This document shows positions 27,875 through 36,354 of a stretch of 37,575 nucleotides of DNA, piece after piece; the stretch's first letter is position 1, and each line of letters begins with the position of its first letter. The notes below the pieces were generated by a model. That model saw nothing but the letters and a program-made list of their open reading frames with translations, did not search any database and was not told where the DNA came from. Location of the stretch: assembly GCA_942492445.1 (NCBI GenBank), contig CALOEW010000065.1, forward strand, positions 1 through 37,575, written 5' to 3'. The stretch is from NORP240 sp942492445 (GTDB lineage: Bacteria > Pseudomonadota > Gammaproteobacteria > Pseudomonadales > Pseudohongiellaceae). The translations under genes were made by a program, and so were the position numbers.

Positions 27875-29140
27875 ATGTTGGATATAAACTTCGTTCGCAA
27901 TAACATTGAACTGGTCAAAACAAAATCGGAAGCCAAAGGCGTACCCTTTGACGAAAACCTCTTTAATCAAATCGATGCCAAACGTCGGCAATTAATCACC
28001 CAAACGGAACAGATCAAAAGCCAAAAGAAAAAACTGGCAAAAGAGGTGGGGCAGCTAAAACGACAAAAAGCGGATACCACGGAATTGGAAGAAAAGTCCA
28101 AAGCCCTTTCCGCGGAATTGAGCGCCATCGAAGCGGAACAAAAAGGGTCGGAACGGCAGTTCCAGGACTTTATGCTCAATGTTCCCAACCTTTTCGACGA
28201 TTCCGTACCCATCGGTAAAAATGAGACGGAAAACGTCGTGGTCCGTGAATGGGGCGAAAAACCCCAATTCGATTTCACCCCCCGGCCTCACTGGGAACTG
28301 GGCGAGATTAACGATGTCCTCGATTTCCCCCGTGCCGCCAAGATCTCCGGCGCCCGTTTCGCCCTGTATAAAGGAACCCTCGCCAAATTGGAACGGCTGC
28401 TCATCAACCTCATGCTGGATACCCATACCCTTGAACACGGCTATACCGAAATGCTTCCCCCCATCCTGGTAAACGATGAAAGCCTTATCGGTACCGGCAA
28501 CCTGCCCAAGTTCAAAGATGACCTGTTTAAAATTGAAAATTTTAACCTCTACCTGATTCCCACCGCTGAAGTTCCCCTCACCAATATTCACCGCGACGAG
28601 ATGTTGAATGAAGAGGATTTGCCCCGCTGTTACGTGGCCAATACCCCCTGTTTCCGTTCCGAAGCCGGCTCCTATGGACGGGATGTGCGCGGCATCATCC
28701 GGCAGCACCAGTTTAACAAAGTGGAATTATTAAAATTTACCACCCCCGAAAACTCCGCCGAGGAACACGAAAAATTAACCCGCAATGCCGAAGTCATTTT
28801 GCAAAAACTGAACCTCCATTACCGGGTGGTACTGTTGTGCAGCGGCGATATGTCGTTCTCCTCCGCCAAGACCTACGATATCGAAGTGTGGATGCCCACC
28901 CGGAACGGCTATATGGAAATATCCTCCTGTTCCAATTTCTCCGATTTCCAGGCCCGCCGCGCCCGTGTCAAATACAAAACCAAAGACGGGAAAAAGAATT
29001 TTCTTCATACCTTAAACGGCTCCGGACTGGCGTTGGGACGGACCGTTGCCGCCATTATGGAAAATTATCAAACAAAAGAGGGGAAAATGTTTATCCCTGA
29101 CCGACTAAAGGCACATTACGCAGGAAGCGAGTACTTTTAA
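27875..29140 (+). CDS. serS: Seryl-tRNA synthetase
   Basis: This class II synthetase charges tRNA-Ser. The 421-residue protein has the N-terminal antiparallel coiled coil (residues 25-105, KRRQLITQTEQIKSQKKK...), motif 1 region (LMLDTHTLEHGYTEMLPPILV), motif 2 (CFRSEAGSYGRDVRGIIRQHQFNKVEL) and motif 3 (LNGSGLALGRTVAAIMENYQ). The serine-binding TAEVPL is also present. The start is the ATG at 27875, giving the family-typical MLDINFVRNN; an upstream ATG at 27857 would lie within the promoter. Its TAA overlaps the next gene's ATG (TAATG), which places a housekeeping enzyme at the head of a secretion/pilus operon. Confidence 0.95.
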   Translation: MLDINFVRNNIELVKTKSEAKGVPFDENLFNQIDAKRRQLITQTEQIKSQKKKLAKEVGQLKRQKADTTELEEKSKALSAELSAIEAEQKGSERQFQDFMLNVPNLFDDSVPIGKNETENVVVREWGEKPQFDFTPRPHWELGEINDVLDFPRAAKISGARFALYKGTLAKLERLLINLMLDTHTLEHGYTEMLPPILVNDESLIGTGNLPKFKDDLFKIENFNLYLIPTAEVPLTNIHRDEMLNEEDLPRCYVANTPCFRSEAGSYGRDVRGIIRQHQFNKVELLKFTTPENSAEEHEKLTRNAEVILQKLNLHYRVVLLCSGDMSFSSAKTYDIEVWMPTRNGYMEISSCSNFSDFQARRARVKYKTKDGKKNFLHTLNGSGLALGRTVAAIMENYQTKEGKMFIPDRLKAHYAGSEYF

Positions 29141-30348
29141 TGCCATATTACAATTGCAAATTTATTAGTGACAGCGGTGGTTATATCAAGAAGACACTGT
29201 TTGCGGACAGTAAGCAGGTACTGCGGGAAAACTACGCCAATGCCGATGAAAAGCTTCTCTCCGTCAAAAAAGCCTTCCTCCATGACGACTTAACCATTAA
29301 AGTCCTGACCAAAAAAGTCAGCTATTTCGAATTTCTGCGCTTCAACCAAAAGATGATCACCCTGCTTCGCGCCGGTGTCTCCTTTGTGCGGGGATTGGAA
29401 ATCGTCACCGAAAACCTCAAGAAAAATACCCTCAAAGAAGTGTTGATGAAAACCCTGGGGGATATAAAAAACGGGATCCAGATCTCCGATGCCTTTGCCT
29501 CCGAACTGTTGCCCTTCCAGAAAATCTACCGGGCATCGCTGTTGGCGGGGGAAAAGAGCGGTAACCTGGAAACCATTTTGAAACAGTTTAATTCCTACCT
29601 CGATAAAATCGCCACCCTCAAGCGCAAAGTGATCAGCAGTATGACCTACCCCGTGCTGTTGATCTCCTTTATGTTTGGAATGGTTGCCCTGATACTGATT
29701 TTTGCCATTCCCGAATTTGCCAAGTTTTATGAAAATTTTGACGCCGAATTACCCTTTTTTACCCGGATCCTGATCGATACCGGGAATTACTTACAGGCAA
29801 GGTGGATAACCATAGTTCTTGTGGTGGTGGGGGTTTACGGCGGCGTCCGGCTGCTTGAAAAAGCCAGACGGGATATTATAATCAGAGATTACCTAAAACT
29901 GAAACTCCCTTTTATCGGGGGGATTATCGTGGAAAACTCCATGACGGTGTTTTCCCGCACCCTTGCCATACTGATCGGCGGTGGTATCCCGGTCCCGGAA
30001 GCCACCCAGATCGCGGTGGAAACCTTTTCCAACCGGTATATGTTTTCCAAGATAAAAGATATTCCCACAAAAATAAAGGAGGGAAATCTACTGTCCGAAG
30101 TTCTCAAAGAGATCAAATTTGTTCCCCCGGAAATGCTGGAAGTCATTAAGGTCGGGGAAACCTCCGGGAACCTTACCGACGTATTAAACGAAAATGCCGA
30201 TGCCTTTGAAAATGCCATCGATGCGAAAATTAACGCCCTCATCTCCTTGATCGAGCCGATTTTAATTATCGTTATCGGTGTTGTGATCGCCTTTATGTTG
30301 GTCGCCGTGTATCTTCCCATCTTTAGTTCAGTGGATATCATAAAATAA
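29140..30348 (+). CDS. gspF: Type II secretion / type IV pilus inner-membrane platform protein GspF (PilC-like)
   Basis: The 402-residue polytopic protein has the two repeated GspF domains: about residues 70-195 (FNQKMITLLRAGVSFVRGLEIV, then GEKSGNLETILKQFNSYLDK) and 270-395 (FSRTLAILIGGGIPVPEATQIA, then GETSGNLTDVLNENA). TM segments lie near 170-190, 222-240 and 370-395. It shares one base with the serS stop and is followed 1 bp later by the ATPase gene. It anchors the assembly ATPase and drives pseudopilus or pilus polymerisation. Confidence 0.93.
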   Translation: MPYYNCKFISDSGGYIKKTLFADSKQVLRENYANADEKLLSVKKAFLHDDLTIKVLTKKVSYFEFLRFNQKMITLLRAGVSFVRGLEIVTENLKKNTLKEVLMKTLGDIKNGIQISDAFASELLPFQKIYRASLLAGEKSGNLETILKQFNSYLDKIATLKRKVISSMTYPVLLISFMFGMVALILIFAIPEFAKFYENFDAELPFFTRILIDTGNYLQARWITIVLVVVGVYGGVRLLEKARRDIIIRDYLKLKLPFIGGIIVENSMTVFSRTLAILIGGGIPVPEATQIAVETFSNRYMFSKIKDIPTKIKEGNLLSEVLKEIKFVPPEMLEVIKVGETSGNLTDVLNENADAFENAIDAKINALISLIEPILIIVIGVVIAFMLVAVYLPIFSSVDIIK

Positions 30349-30349
30349 A

Positions 30350-31885
30350 ATGAACCAGGAAATCGACTTACGCACAATTAAAATTGACTACCAGGTGTTG
30401 GCTAAATTCCCAGCGGAATTTATGATTAAAAATCTCTTCTTTCCATTAAGAGAGCATGAACACACCATCGACGTCGTGATGTTCGACCCCGAAAATCTCG
30501 ATAAAATCAGTATCGTCGAAAACTTCATTCAGAAACGGGTCGTTCCCTTCGAGGCCGCCAAAGAGGATATCGAACGGATCCTCAAAAAGAGCGATACCTT
30601 TACCAAGGTTTTAACCGATAAAACCGAAAGTTTTTTCTTGAAAAAAAGCATTGAAGAGGACGAAGAAGATTCGTTGACCATCGAGAAGATCACCGAAGAA
30701 GACGATTCCGTAATTAAATTATTGAACAACATCGTCTTTACCGCCGTTAATAAACGGGCGTCGGATATCCATATCGAATCCCAGCTCCATTCCGTTAATA
30801 TCAAGTTCCGTGTTGACGGGATTTTAACCCAGATCATGGAACCGTTGGATAAGCTGTTCCACTCACCGTTGATTACACGTATAAAAGTTATATCGGATCT
30901 CGATATCGCGGAACGGCGGATTCCCCAGGACGGTCGTTTCCGGATGAAATTCAAAAGCAAAACCATTGATTTCCGGGTCTCCATTATGCCCTCCGCGTAC
31001 GGTGAAAATGCCGTTATCCGTGTTCTCGACCGGGAAATGATTACCGAAAACCTCGGTGATTTGCGGCTTAAGGAATTGGGCTTTTCCGATTACCTTATTG
31101 AAAGTTTGAACTATTATATTGTCCAACCTTATGGGATGTTCCTGGTTACCGGTCCCACCGGGAGTGGAAAAACCACCACCCTGTATGCCGCTCTTAACGA
31201 GATTAAAAGCCCCGAAGACAAGATCATCACCATCGAAGACCCCGTCGAATACCAGATCGAGGACATCACCCAGATCCCGGTAAACGAAAAAAAGGGCTTA
31301 ACCTTTGCCCGTGGTCTGCGTTCTATTTTGCGCCACGACCCCGACAAGATCATGGTGGGTGAAATTCGCGATCCTGAAACCGCTCAGATCGCCATCCAAT
31401 CGGCATTGACCGGTCACCTCGTGTTTACCACCGTTCACGCCAACAACGTGTTCGACGTGTTGGGCCGTTTTATCCACATGGGCATCGATACCTACAGTTT
31501 TATTTCCGCCTTAAGCTGCGTGGTTGCTCAGCGGTTGGTGCGTTTGTTGTGTCCCGGTTGCAAGAAAGAATTTACCCCCGATGAGAAATACCTTGAAGAG
31601 AACCGTCTCCGTACCAGCACCGTAACCGGTTCCCTTTACAGGGCGGAAGGTTGCCCCGAATGTGCCAATATCGGCTATACCGGGAGGACGGTTATCGGTG
31701 AAATCCTTGAATTAACGGATGAAATAAAAGAGATGCTCCTGGACAAAAAACCCTTGTCGGAGATTAAAAAAATGGCCATGGAGCAGGGGATGATTCCCAT
31801 CCGCAGAAATGGCCTGGGAAAAGCAATAAAAGGTTTGACCTCTATAGAGGAATTGAACAGGGTGACAATAAAAGAATGGTTATAA
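30350..31885 (+). CDS. gspE: GspE/PilB-family assembly ATPase
   Basis: The 511-residue cytoplasmic hexameric ATPase powers pseudopilus or pilus assembly. Visible features are an N-terminal MshEN-like region, Walker A GPTGSGKT at 268-275, the Asp box and Walker B region (DPDKIMVGEIRDPETA), the His box (TGHLVFTTVHANN) and a zinc-binding tetracysteine (CPGCKKEFTP ... GCPECANIGYTGR). The tetracysteine is found in GspE and PilB but not in the retraction ATPase PilT. It overlaps the next gene by 10 nt. Confidence 0.94.
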   Translation: MNQEIDLRTIKIDYQVLAKFPAEFMIKNLFFPLREHEHTIDVVMFDPENLDKISIVENFIQKRVVPFEAAKEDIERILKKSDTFTKVLTDKTESFFLKKSIEEDEEDSLTIEKITEEDDSVIKLLNNIVFTAVNKRASDIHIESQLHSVNIKFRVDGILTQIMEPLDKLFHSPLITRIKVISDLDIAERRIPQDGRFRMKFKSKTIDFRVSIMPSAYGENAVIRVLDREMITENLGDLRLKELGFSDYLIESLNYYIVQPYGMFLVTGPTGSGKTTTLYAALNEIKSPEDKIITIEDPVEYQIEDITQIPVNEKKGLTFARGLRSILRHDPDKIMVGEIRDPETAQIAIQSALTGHLVFTTVHANNVFDVLGRFIHMGIDTYSFISALSCVVAQRLVRLLCPGCKKEFTPDEKYLEENRLRTSTVTGSLYRAEGCPECANIGYTGRTVIGEILELTDEIKEMLLDKKPLSEIKKMAMEQGMIPIRRNGLGKAIKGLTSIEELNRVTIKEWL

Positions 31886-32679
31886 TCGAGAATTTTTTTA
31901 TCCACTACAAGCAGCCGTCCCAGTACATCTATGCCGGCGAGAAATACCTGGACATCTACAAGTCCCGGGAGAAAGGCAAGGGTAAAGGGTTGGTCAAAAG
32001 CCGGACCCTGGAAGACACATCGATGTTTAATCTCGATGCCGATGGGTTCGGCCATGTCGCGGCGGAATTGGAAGGCGGTGAGGTCGGTCTGATTTTGAAT
32101 TCGGGGTATTTTATTTTTAACCTCTTCGATTTCGAACAATTACCCCTCCGGGAAGCCACTCGTAAAGAGATTGTCGAATGGCGGCTGAAAAAAGTATTTC
32201 CTGAGAACCTGGGCGATTACGATCACCAGTACTTCCAAATCGCGCGCAATAAAATACTTTCCGTTCTCTTTAAACGGGAAATCAAAGAGAAACTGGAAGG
32301 TCTTTTTTCAGCCCACCAACTGGAGTTGACCTATATGGGGAATTCCACCATGAATGTCCTGAACCGGTTGACCCGTCAGCGGCGGTACCCCGAGTTCCTT
32401 TTAGAGATTGACCGGAACCTGTCGTTGATCGCATTTTTGGATCGGGGGCGTCCCTATTATATCCGCAAGTTTCGGGCTGAGCGTGAACCTGATGCCGTTG
32501 CCGAGATTTTAAAAACCGTTAATTACGTAAAAACCAGTTATTCAAAAACACCGCGCAGCTACGCGATTTTTGCCGGTCACAGCGACCTGGATCTTCATTT
32601 TATCCGGGACGGTTTGGCCAAGCATGAGATCAACCAGATGCAGGTAAAGAAAGGCGAAACTGCCATTCTACCCGGGTAA
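31876..32679 (+). CDS. PilM/GspL-like cytoplasmic actin-fold assembly protein
   Basis: The 267-residue soluble protein follows gspE, overlapping it by 10 nt. It has no TM segment. Its pattern of an N-terminal actin-like subdomain (SGYFIFNLFDFEQLPLREATRKEIVEWRLKKVFP), then FLLEIDRNLSLIAFLDRGRPYYIRKF and a C-terminal SYAIFAGHSDLDLHFIRDGL, fits the PilM/cytoplasmic GspL family, though it is shorter than PilM (about 350). The position before PilN-, PilO- and PilP-like genes supports the call. It would link the ATPase to the inner-membrane ring. Confidence 0.72.
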   Translation: MVIIENFFIHYKQPSQYIYAGEKYLDIYKSREKGKGKGLVKSRTLEDTSMFNLDADGFGHVAAELEGGEVGLILNSGYFIFNLFDFEQLPLREATRKEIVEWRLKKVFPENLGDYDHQYFQIARNKILSVLFKREIKEKLEGLFSAHQLELTYMGNSTMNVLNRLTRQRRYPEFLLEIDRNLSLIAFLDRGRPYYIRKFRAEREPDAVAEILKTVNYVKTSYSKTPRSYAIFAGHSDLDLHFIRDGLAKHEINQMQVKKGETAILPG

Positions 32680-32684
32680 GAGCC

Positions 32685-33218
32685 ATGAGGATATTAAGAT
32701 ACAATATCGCTTCCGGCAGGAAGCTTCATTTGGTAAAGTTTGCATTGGCCGCAGCTGTGGTTGTCGGTGTCGCCCTTTTTTTCATCTCCATGGGCATCGG
32801 TAATTTGTGGAGCAGTGATAAACGGGATAAAGAAGAAAAGAACCAGTTGCAGGCGGCGCGGTTAAAAATCGAGGTCCTCAGCAAACGTTCCGCCGATTAC
32901 AAAAAAAAGGTGGAGCAATTAAAGGAAAAATGGCGCCGGCAGGTGGAATTTGCCAACGCCCTGATCGCCGTGAAGAAAACATCCGTGGCCGATCAATTGG
33001 GAGTCATCGAGGAGCATTTACCGGAAGGCGTTTTTATCACTGATGTCCATCTGGATACCGGCCCCAAGGGGAGATTGTCGGTGCGTATCGCCGCGGATTC
33101 CCTCGCCAAATTAAGCGAAACCTATCAAAGCTTTGCCGACTACCGGGCGTCGTTTAAAGATGAAACCGAAAAAGAAGGGTTTTTCCGGGCCACTCTGAGC
33201 CTGGCCCTGGGGAAATAA
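32685..33218 (+). CDS. PilN/GspL(periplasmic)-like inner-membrane ring protein
   Basis: The 177-residue bitopic protein has a basic cytoplasmic N-terminus (MRILRYNIASGRKLHL), one TM at about 17-38, a coiled coil (about 43-85) and a small alpha/beta domain (LPEGVFITDVHLDTGPKGRLSVRIAADS), the arrangement of PilN. It starts 5 bp after the PilM-like gene and precedes a PilO-like gene by 4 bp. Confidence 0.72.
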   Translation: MRILRYNIASGRKLHLVKFALAAAVVVGVALFFISMGIGNLWSSDKRDKEEKNQLQAARLKIEVLSKRSADYKKKVEQLKEKWRRQVEFANALIAVKKTSVADQLGVIEEHLPEGVFITDVHLDTGPKGRLSVRIAADSLAKLSETYQSFADYRASFKDETEKEGFFRATLSLALGK

Positions 33219-33222
33219 GAAA

Positions 33223-33741
33223 ATGAACAGGATGAAAATTTTGGTATATTCCTTTGTCGGCCTGCTGGTAGTGGGATTCGCCTTTTTTCTTTTTTCCCTC
33301 GGCTATACGTCCCTGGAAACCATGTCCGCCCAATCCGTGCAGGAACGCCTCGCCAAAGAGGTTAAGTTGGAGCTGGAATGGCGGACAATTCACGACGATT
33401 GGGATGACGTCAAAAATACGTTTGCAACTTTTAAAAAGAAATATTTAATCGAGTCCGAACAGTTCAACACCTTTAAGCAGCAATTGCAGTCACTGGCCAT
33501 GAAAAACCGTCTGGGCGGTGTAAAGATTGACTATAACATTCACAGTCAATATTCCGATGTGGTCAAGATTTCCTTCAAGTTGAACGTAACCGGTGCCTAC
33601 GAAAATCTCAAGCGGTTTATTTTCGACATCGAGAGCCGGGAGGAGATGATTTTTTTCAAACGGATTGAATTAAGTAAAGATAAAGTCGCGATGAATCGAG
33701 TTAAGGGTATACTCGCGTTGGAGGCTTATTTTGTCAGGTAA
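33223..33741 (+). CDS. PilO/GspM-like inner-membrane ring protein
   Basis: The 172-residue protein has one TM (about residues 4-25), a coiled-coil segment and a ferredoxin-like C-terminal domain (VKISFKLNVTGAYENLKRFIFDIESREEMIFFKRIELS), which is typical of PilO. In most systems it dimerises with PilN in the periplasm to form the alignment ring between ATPase platform and secretin. An ATG 9 nt downstream is an alternative start. It overlaps the next gene by 11 nt. Confidence 0.72.
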   Translation: MNRMKILVYSFVGLLVVGFAFFLFSLGYTSLETMSAQSVQERLAKEVKLELEWRTIHDDWDDVKNTFATFKKKYLIESEQFNTFKQQLQSLAMKNRLGGVKIDYNIHSQYSDVVKISFKLNVTGAYENLKRFIFDIESREEMIFFKRIELSKDKVAMNRVKGILALEAYFVR

Positions 33742-34231
33742 AGGTAATTATTCCGGTACGTTCCGGTTTCGGCTCGCGGTAATAGTGGGCATACTTGCCG
33801 TTGGCTTGTCGTCTGTTCTCTATGGAGAGATCATCCGGGTGTCTCAATTGCAAAAAGAGAAGAAAGAATTTTTAATAAAGCGGGATATTTTTTCCCCGGT
33901 GAAGCGCAATTTTACCAAAAAAGGGCCGGCCAAGTTCACGCCGCCCCCTCCCCCTCCGCCCAAAAAAGAAGAGAAAGGGGAGGCCGTGGTTCAGCAGAAG
34001 GACATCGAGGCCGAGGTCCGGCAGAGCGTGGCCTTTGAGGGTTATGTGGTACGCAATGCCAAACGATTGGCATTAATGACGGTGAACGGTGAGTTTTTTG
34101 TCGTTGGCCCTGATGATATCGTATTAAACCGTATAAAAGTCTTAAATGTTGATCGGAAAAAAATGACCATTGAAGTGGAATCCAACCAAATGGAAATCAA
34201 ATTAAAAGGGGACAATGATGATGATGAGTGA
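33731..34231 (+). CDS. PilP/GspC-like inner-membrane-to-secretin linker
   Basis: The 166-residue protein starts with a TTG inside the PilO-like gene. It has one TM (about residues 14-33), a Pro-rich linker (FTPPPPPPPKKEEKG) and a small beta domain (VAFEGYVVRNAKRLALMTVNGEFFVVGPDDIV.. IKVLNVDRKKMTIEV) resembling the HR domain of GspC/PilP, which binds the secretin N0 domain. Unlike PilP of proteobacteria it has no lipobox. It ends in an acidic tail overlapping the start of the secretin gene by 17 nt. Confidence 0.72.
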   Translation: MSGKGNYSGTFRFRLAVIVGILAVGLSSVLYGEIIRVSQLQKEKKEFLIKRDIFSPVKRNFTKKGPAKFTPPPPPPPKKEEKGEAVVQQKDIEAEVRQSVAFEGYVVRNAKRLALMTVNGEFFVVGPDDIVLNRIKVLNVDRKKMTIEVESNQMEIKLKGDNDDDE

Positions 34232-36086
34232 CAAGAGCTACTCCAACCGTATCGTATTAACCATTATTCCTGTATTGCTGGCCATTGCGCTGCTCGTTAC
34301 CGGCTGTTCCACCAAATCCGTTTACCAGCGGAAAGGTTCGGAGTTTAACCGCAGCGGCCAATACGATAAAGCCGTTGAATATTTCGAATTGGCTTTAAAA
34401 GAGAATTCCAAGGTTCCGGAGCTGCGCACCATGCTGTTCCGTTCCAAATTAAATAAATACTATTACCATCTTGCTCTTGCCAGGAAGTGGAAGGCTTCGG
34501 GTAAAAAAGAAGATGCCGTCAAGGAATACCGTATTGCATTAGCTGTGTTTCCCAATAATCAAAAAGTTGCCGATGAATTGGATACCTTTTTGAATGGCGG
34601 CAAAAAAAAGGAAGAACCCGGTTTTGTCTCTTCAATCGAACCGCCCGTTAAGTTGGCGGTGGATACATCTGAAAAGATAACGCTGAATTTACGCAGCACA
34701 CCCATTACCAAAATTTTTAAAATGGTAGGAAAATCCTATAATGTGAATTTTGTTTTCGACAAAGATTTCAGGGATTTTGTTTATTCCATCGAGACCGAAA
34801 ATATTGGGTTTTACGATATAATCAACCAGTTGTGCCTGGTGGCCAATGTCAAGTACCGGGTCGTGGATACCACATCCCTCCTGATCTACCCCAACACCAC
34901 CTTTAAAGAGCGGACTTTCGGTTTAAAAGGGGTCAAGGTTTTTTTTCTCAGCAGTACCCGGGCCGAGGATGTTAAGAAGCTTGTTACCAATGTGTTTCGT
35001 GACTCCCGTCCCAGTGTGCAGGAAGACGCCAACCTCAACTGCCTTATTGTGACGTCGACGAAGAATACGCTGCGGGAGATCGAACGGTTTATTCATATTG
35101 TTGACAAGAAGAAAAGTGAAGTTAAAATCGATGTGGAAATCATCGAGATGAACCGGAATTTGCTCCGTTCAATCGGCGCCGATTATGGGGAGACCCTTTC
35201 CAATGTGTCCGCCGGCGCCCCCACGTCATCCGGTGACAGCGGCAGTTCTTCAGGCGTCAATAATCTCATGGAGATGGAAAACCTCGGTAAGACCGTATTT
35301 TTTATCAATATTCCTTCAGCCGCCATCCATTTACTGGAAACCGACGAGAACACCCGGATTATCTCGCGGCCCAATCTTCGCAGCGTCGATGGCGAAGAGG
35401 TAAAATTTATGGTGGGTGACGAGATTCCCATCCCCCAGACCCAATTCCAGGCGGGAGCCGCCGGTGGTGTCAGCAATATTCCCGTTACCTCGTACCAGTA
35501 TAAAAGTGTCGGTGTGGATGTCAAAATTACCCCCACCATCCACAGGGACAATGATGTTACCTTAAAAATAAAATTGGAAATTGACTTTATCACCGGGTAC
35601 CTGGGGATTTTTCCAACTCTCGGTAAACGGGAACTGGAAGCCGTCATCCGTTTAAAAGAGGGTGAGTCCAATATTGTCGGTGGTTTTATTAAAGATGAAG
35701 TCAGAGGCTCCACCGCGGGTATCCCCGCGCTGTCCAAGCTGCCCATCCTGGGTAAACTGTTTGGAAGAAGCTCCGGCGGGATTGATCAGAAAGACCTGAT
35801 TTTTTCCATTACCCCGCGGGTGATTCGGCATGTGGATGTAAAAGCGGATGATGTGGCTCCCATTGGGCCGATAACGTTACCGGACAGCAGGGTTCCGCCA
35901 GTGACGATGGGCCCACGCCGAGAATACGCAGCCCGGCGCCCCGGCCCGGTGGATTACGGCCCGGCGGTCCACGGGAGGGGGAGGACGACAACGCCCCCAA
36001 GGGACGAAATGCAGATCCTTCTCTCTCCCACCAAGCGAAAAAACTACCCGTTAGTGCTGCAATTACCCATATCACGCTCCGCTTAA
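34215..36086 (+). CDS. gspD: Secretin (GspD/PilQ family) lipoprotein with N-terminal TPRs
   Basis: The 623-residue outer-membrane channel protein has a signal peptide with lipobox (LLVTG|C31), a TPR region (about 38-130: YDKAVEYFELALKENSK, EDAVKEYRIALAVFPNN), an STN/N0-like domain (about 150-230), N1-N3 modules (LKGVKVFFLSSTRAEDVKKLV, DANLNCLIVTST) and the secretin C-domain (YKSVGVDVKITPTIH; GESNIVGGFIKDEV; IPALSKLPILGKLFG; LIFSITPRVI). TPRs fused at the N-terminus are unusual relative to GspD/PilQ. Four consecutive ATGs make the exact start ambiguous. After about residue 598 a cohesin-like domain begins but is cut by a frameshift, so the annotated end at 36086 is probably artificial. Confidence 0.92.
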   Translation: MMMMSDKSYSNRIVLTIIPVLLAIALLVTGCSTKSVYQRKGSEFNRSGQYDKAVEYFELALKENSKVPELRTMLFRSKLNKYYYHLALARKWKASGKKEDAVKEYRIALAVFPNNQKVADELDTFLNGGKKKEEPGFVSSIEPPVKLAVDTSEKITLNLRSTPITKIFKMVGKSYNVNFVFDKDFRDFVYSIETENIGFYDIINQLCLVANVKYRVVDTTSLLIYPNTTFKERTFGLKGVKVFFLSSTRAEDVKKLVTNVFRDSRPSVQEDANLNCLIVTSTKNTLREIERFIHIVDKKKSEVKIDVEIIEMNRNLLRSIGADYGETLSNVSAGAPTSSGDSGSSSGVNNLMEMENLGKTVFFINIPSAAIHLLETDENTRIISRPNLRSVDGEEVKFMVGDEIPIPQTQFQAGAAGGVSNIPVTSYQYKSVGVDVKITPTIHRDNDVTLKIKLEIDFITGYLGIFPTLGKRELEAVIRLKEGESNIVGGFIKDEVRGSTAGIPALSKLPILGKLFGRSSGGIDQKDLIFSITPRVIRHVDVKADDVAPIGPITLPDSRVPPVTMGPRREYAARRPGPVDYGPAVHGRGRTTTPPRDEMQILLSPTKRKNYPLVLQLPISRSA

Positions 36087-36341
36087 GCGCTAAACCGATA
36101 TTTCGTCTCTTTCCGTCAGCGGTTCTATTTCAGGACCCGAAGCGGAAATCGAAGAGGTTAAAACCGAATTTTTCCGTAACAATGAGGATGTCAAAGTACT
36201 AAAAGCGCTTCCGGCGATTCCTTTGGCCTGGGCTATACCTTTACCGGGAAACCCATTAAAAACAGCCTTTTGGCGCAGTTAAAGGTGAAATTCCTGGAAA
36301 AGGAACCCACCATCTCATTGGCAGCTGGCCGCCTACGGTAA
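36087..36341 (+). pseudogene. Frameshifted cohesin-like C-terminal tail of the secretin
   Basis: Meaningful protein text continues after the gspD stop but hops between frames: EMQILLSP.. ends in the gspD frame, ITLRLSAK appears in frame +2 at 36071-36094, DISSLSVSGSISGPEAEIEEVKTEFF in frame +1 from 36097, and STKSASGDSFGLGYTFTG..LLAQLKVKFLEKEPT back in the gspD frame from 36195, stopping at 36341. Joined, it reads like a cohesin-type beta sandwich (the pattern of a flawed-density Leu/Phe core with 'lakLkFk' strand). At least three indels are needed within 300 bp. Poor sequence quality at a contig end is as likely as real decay. Confidence 0.6.
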
Positions 36342-36354
36342 GGATCGAATCAGT

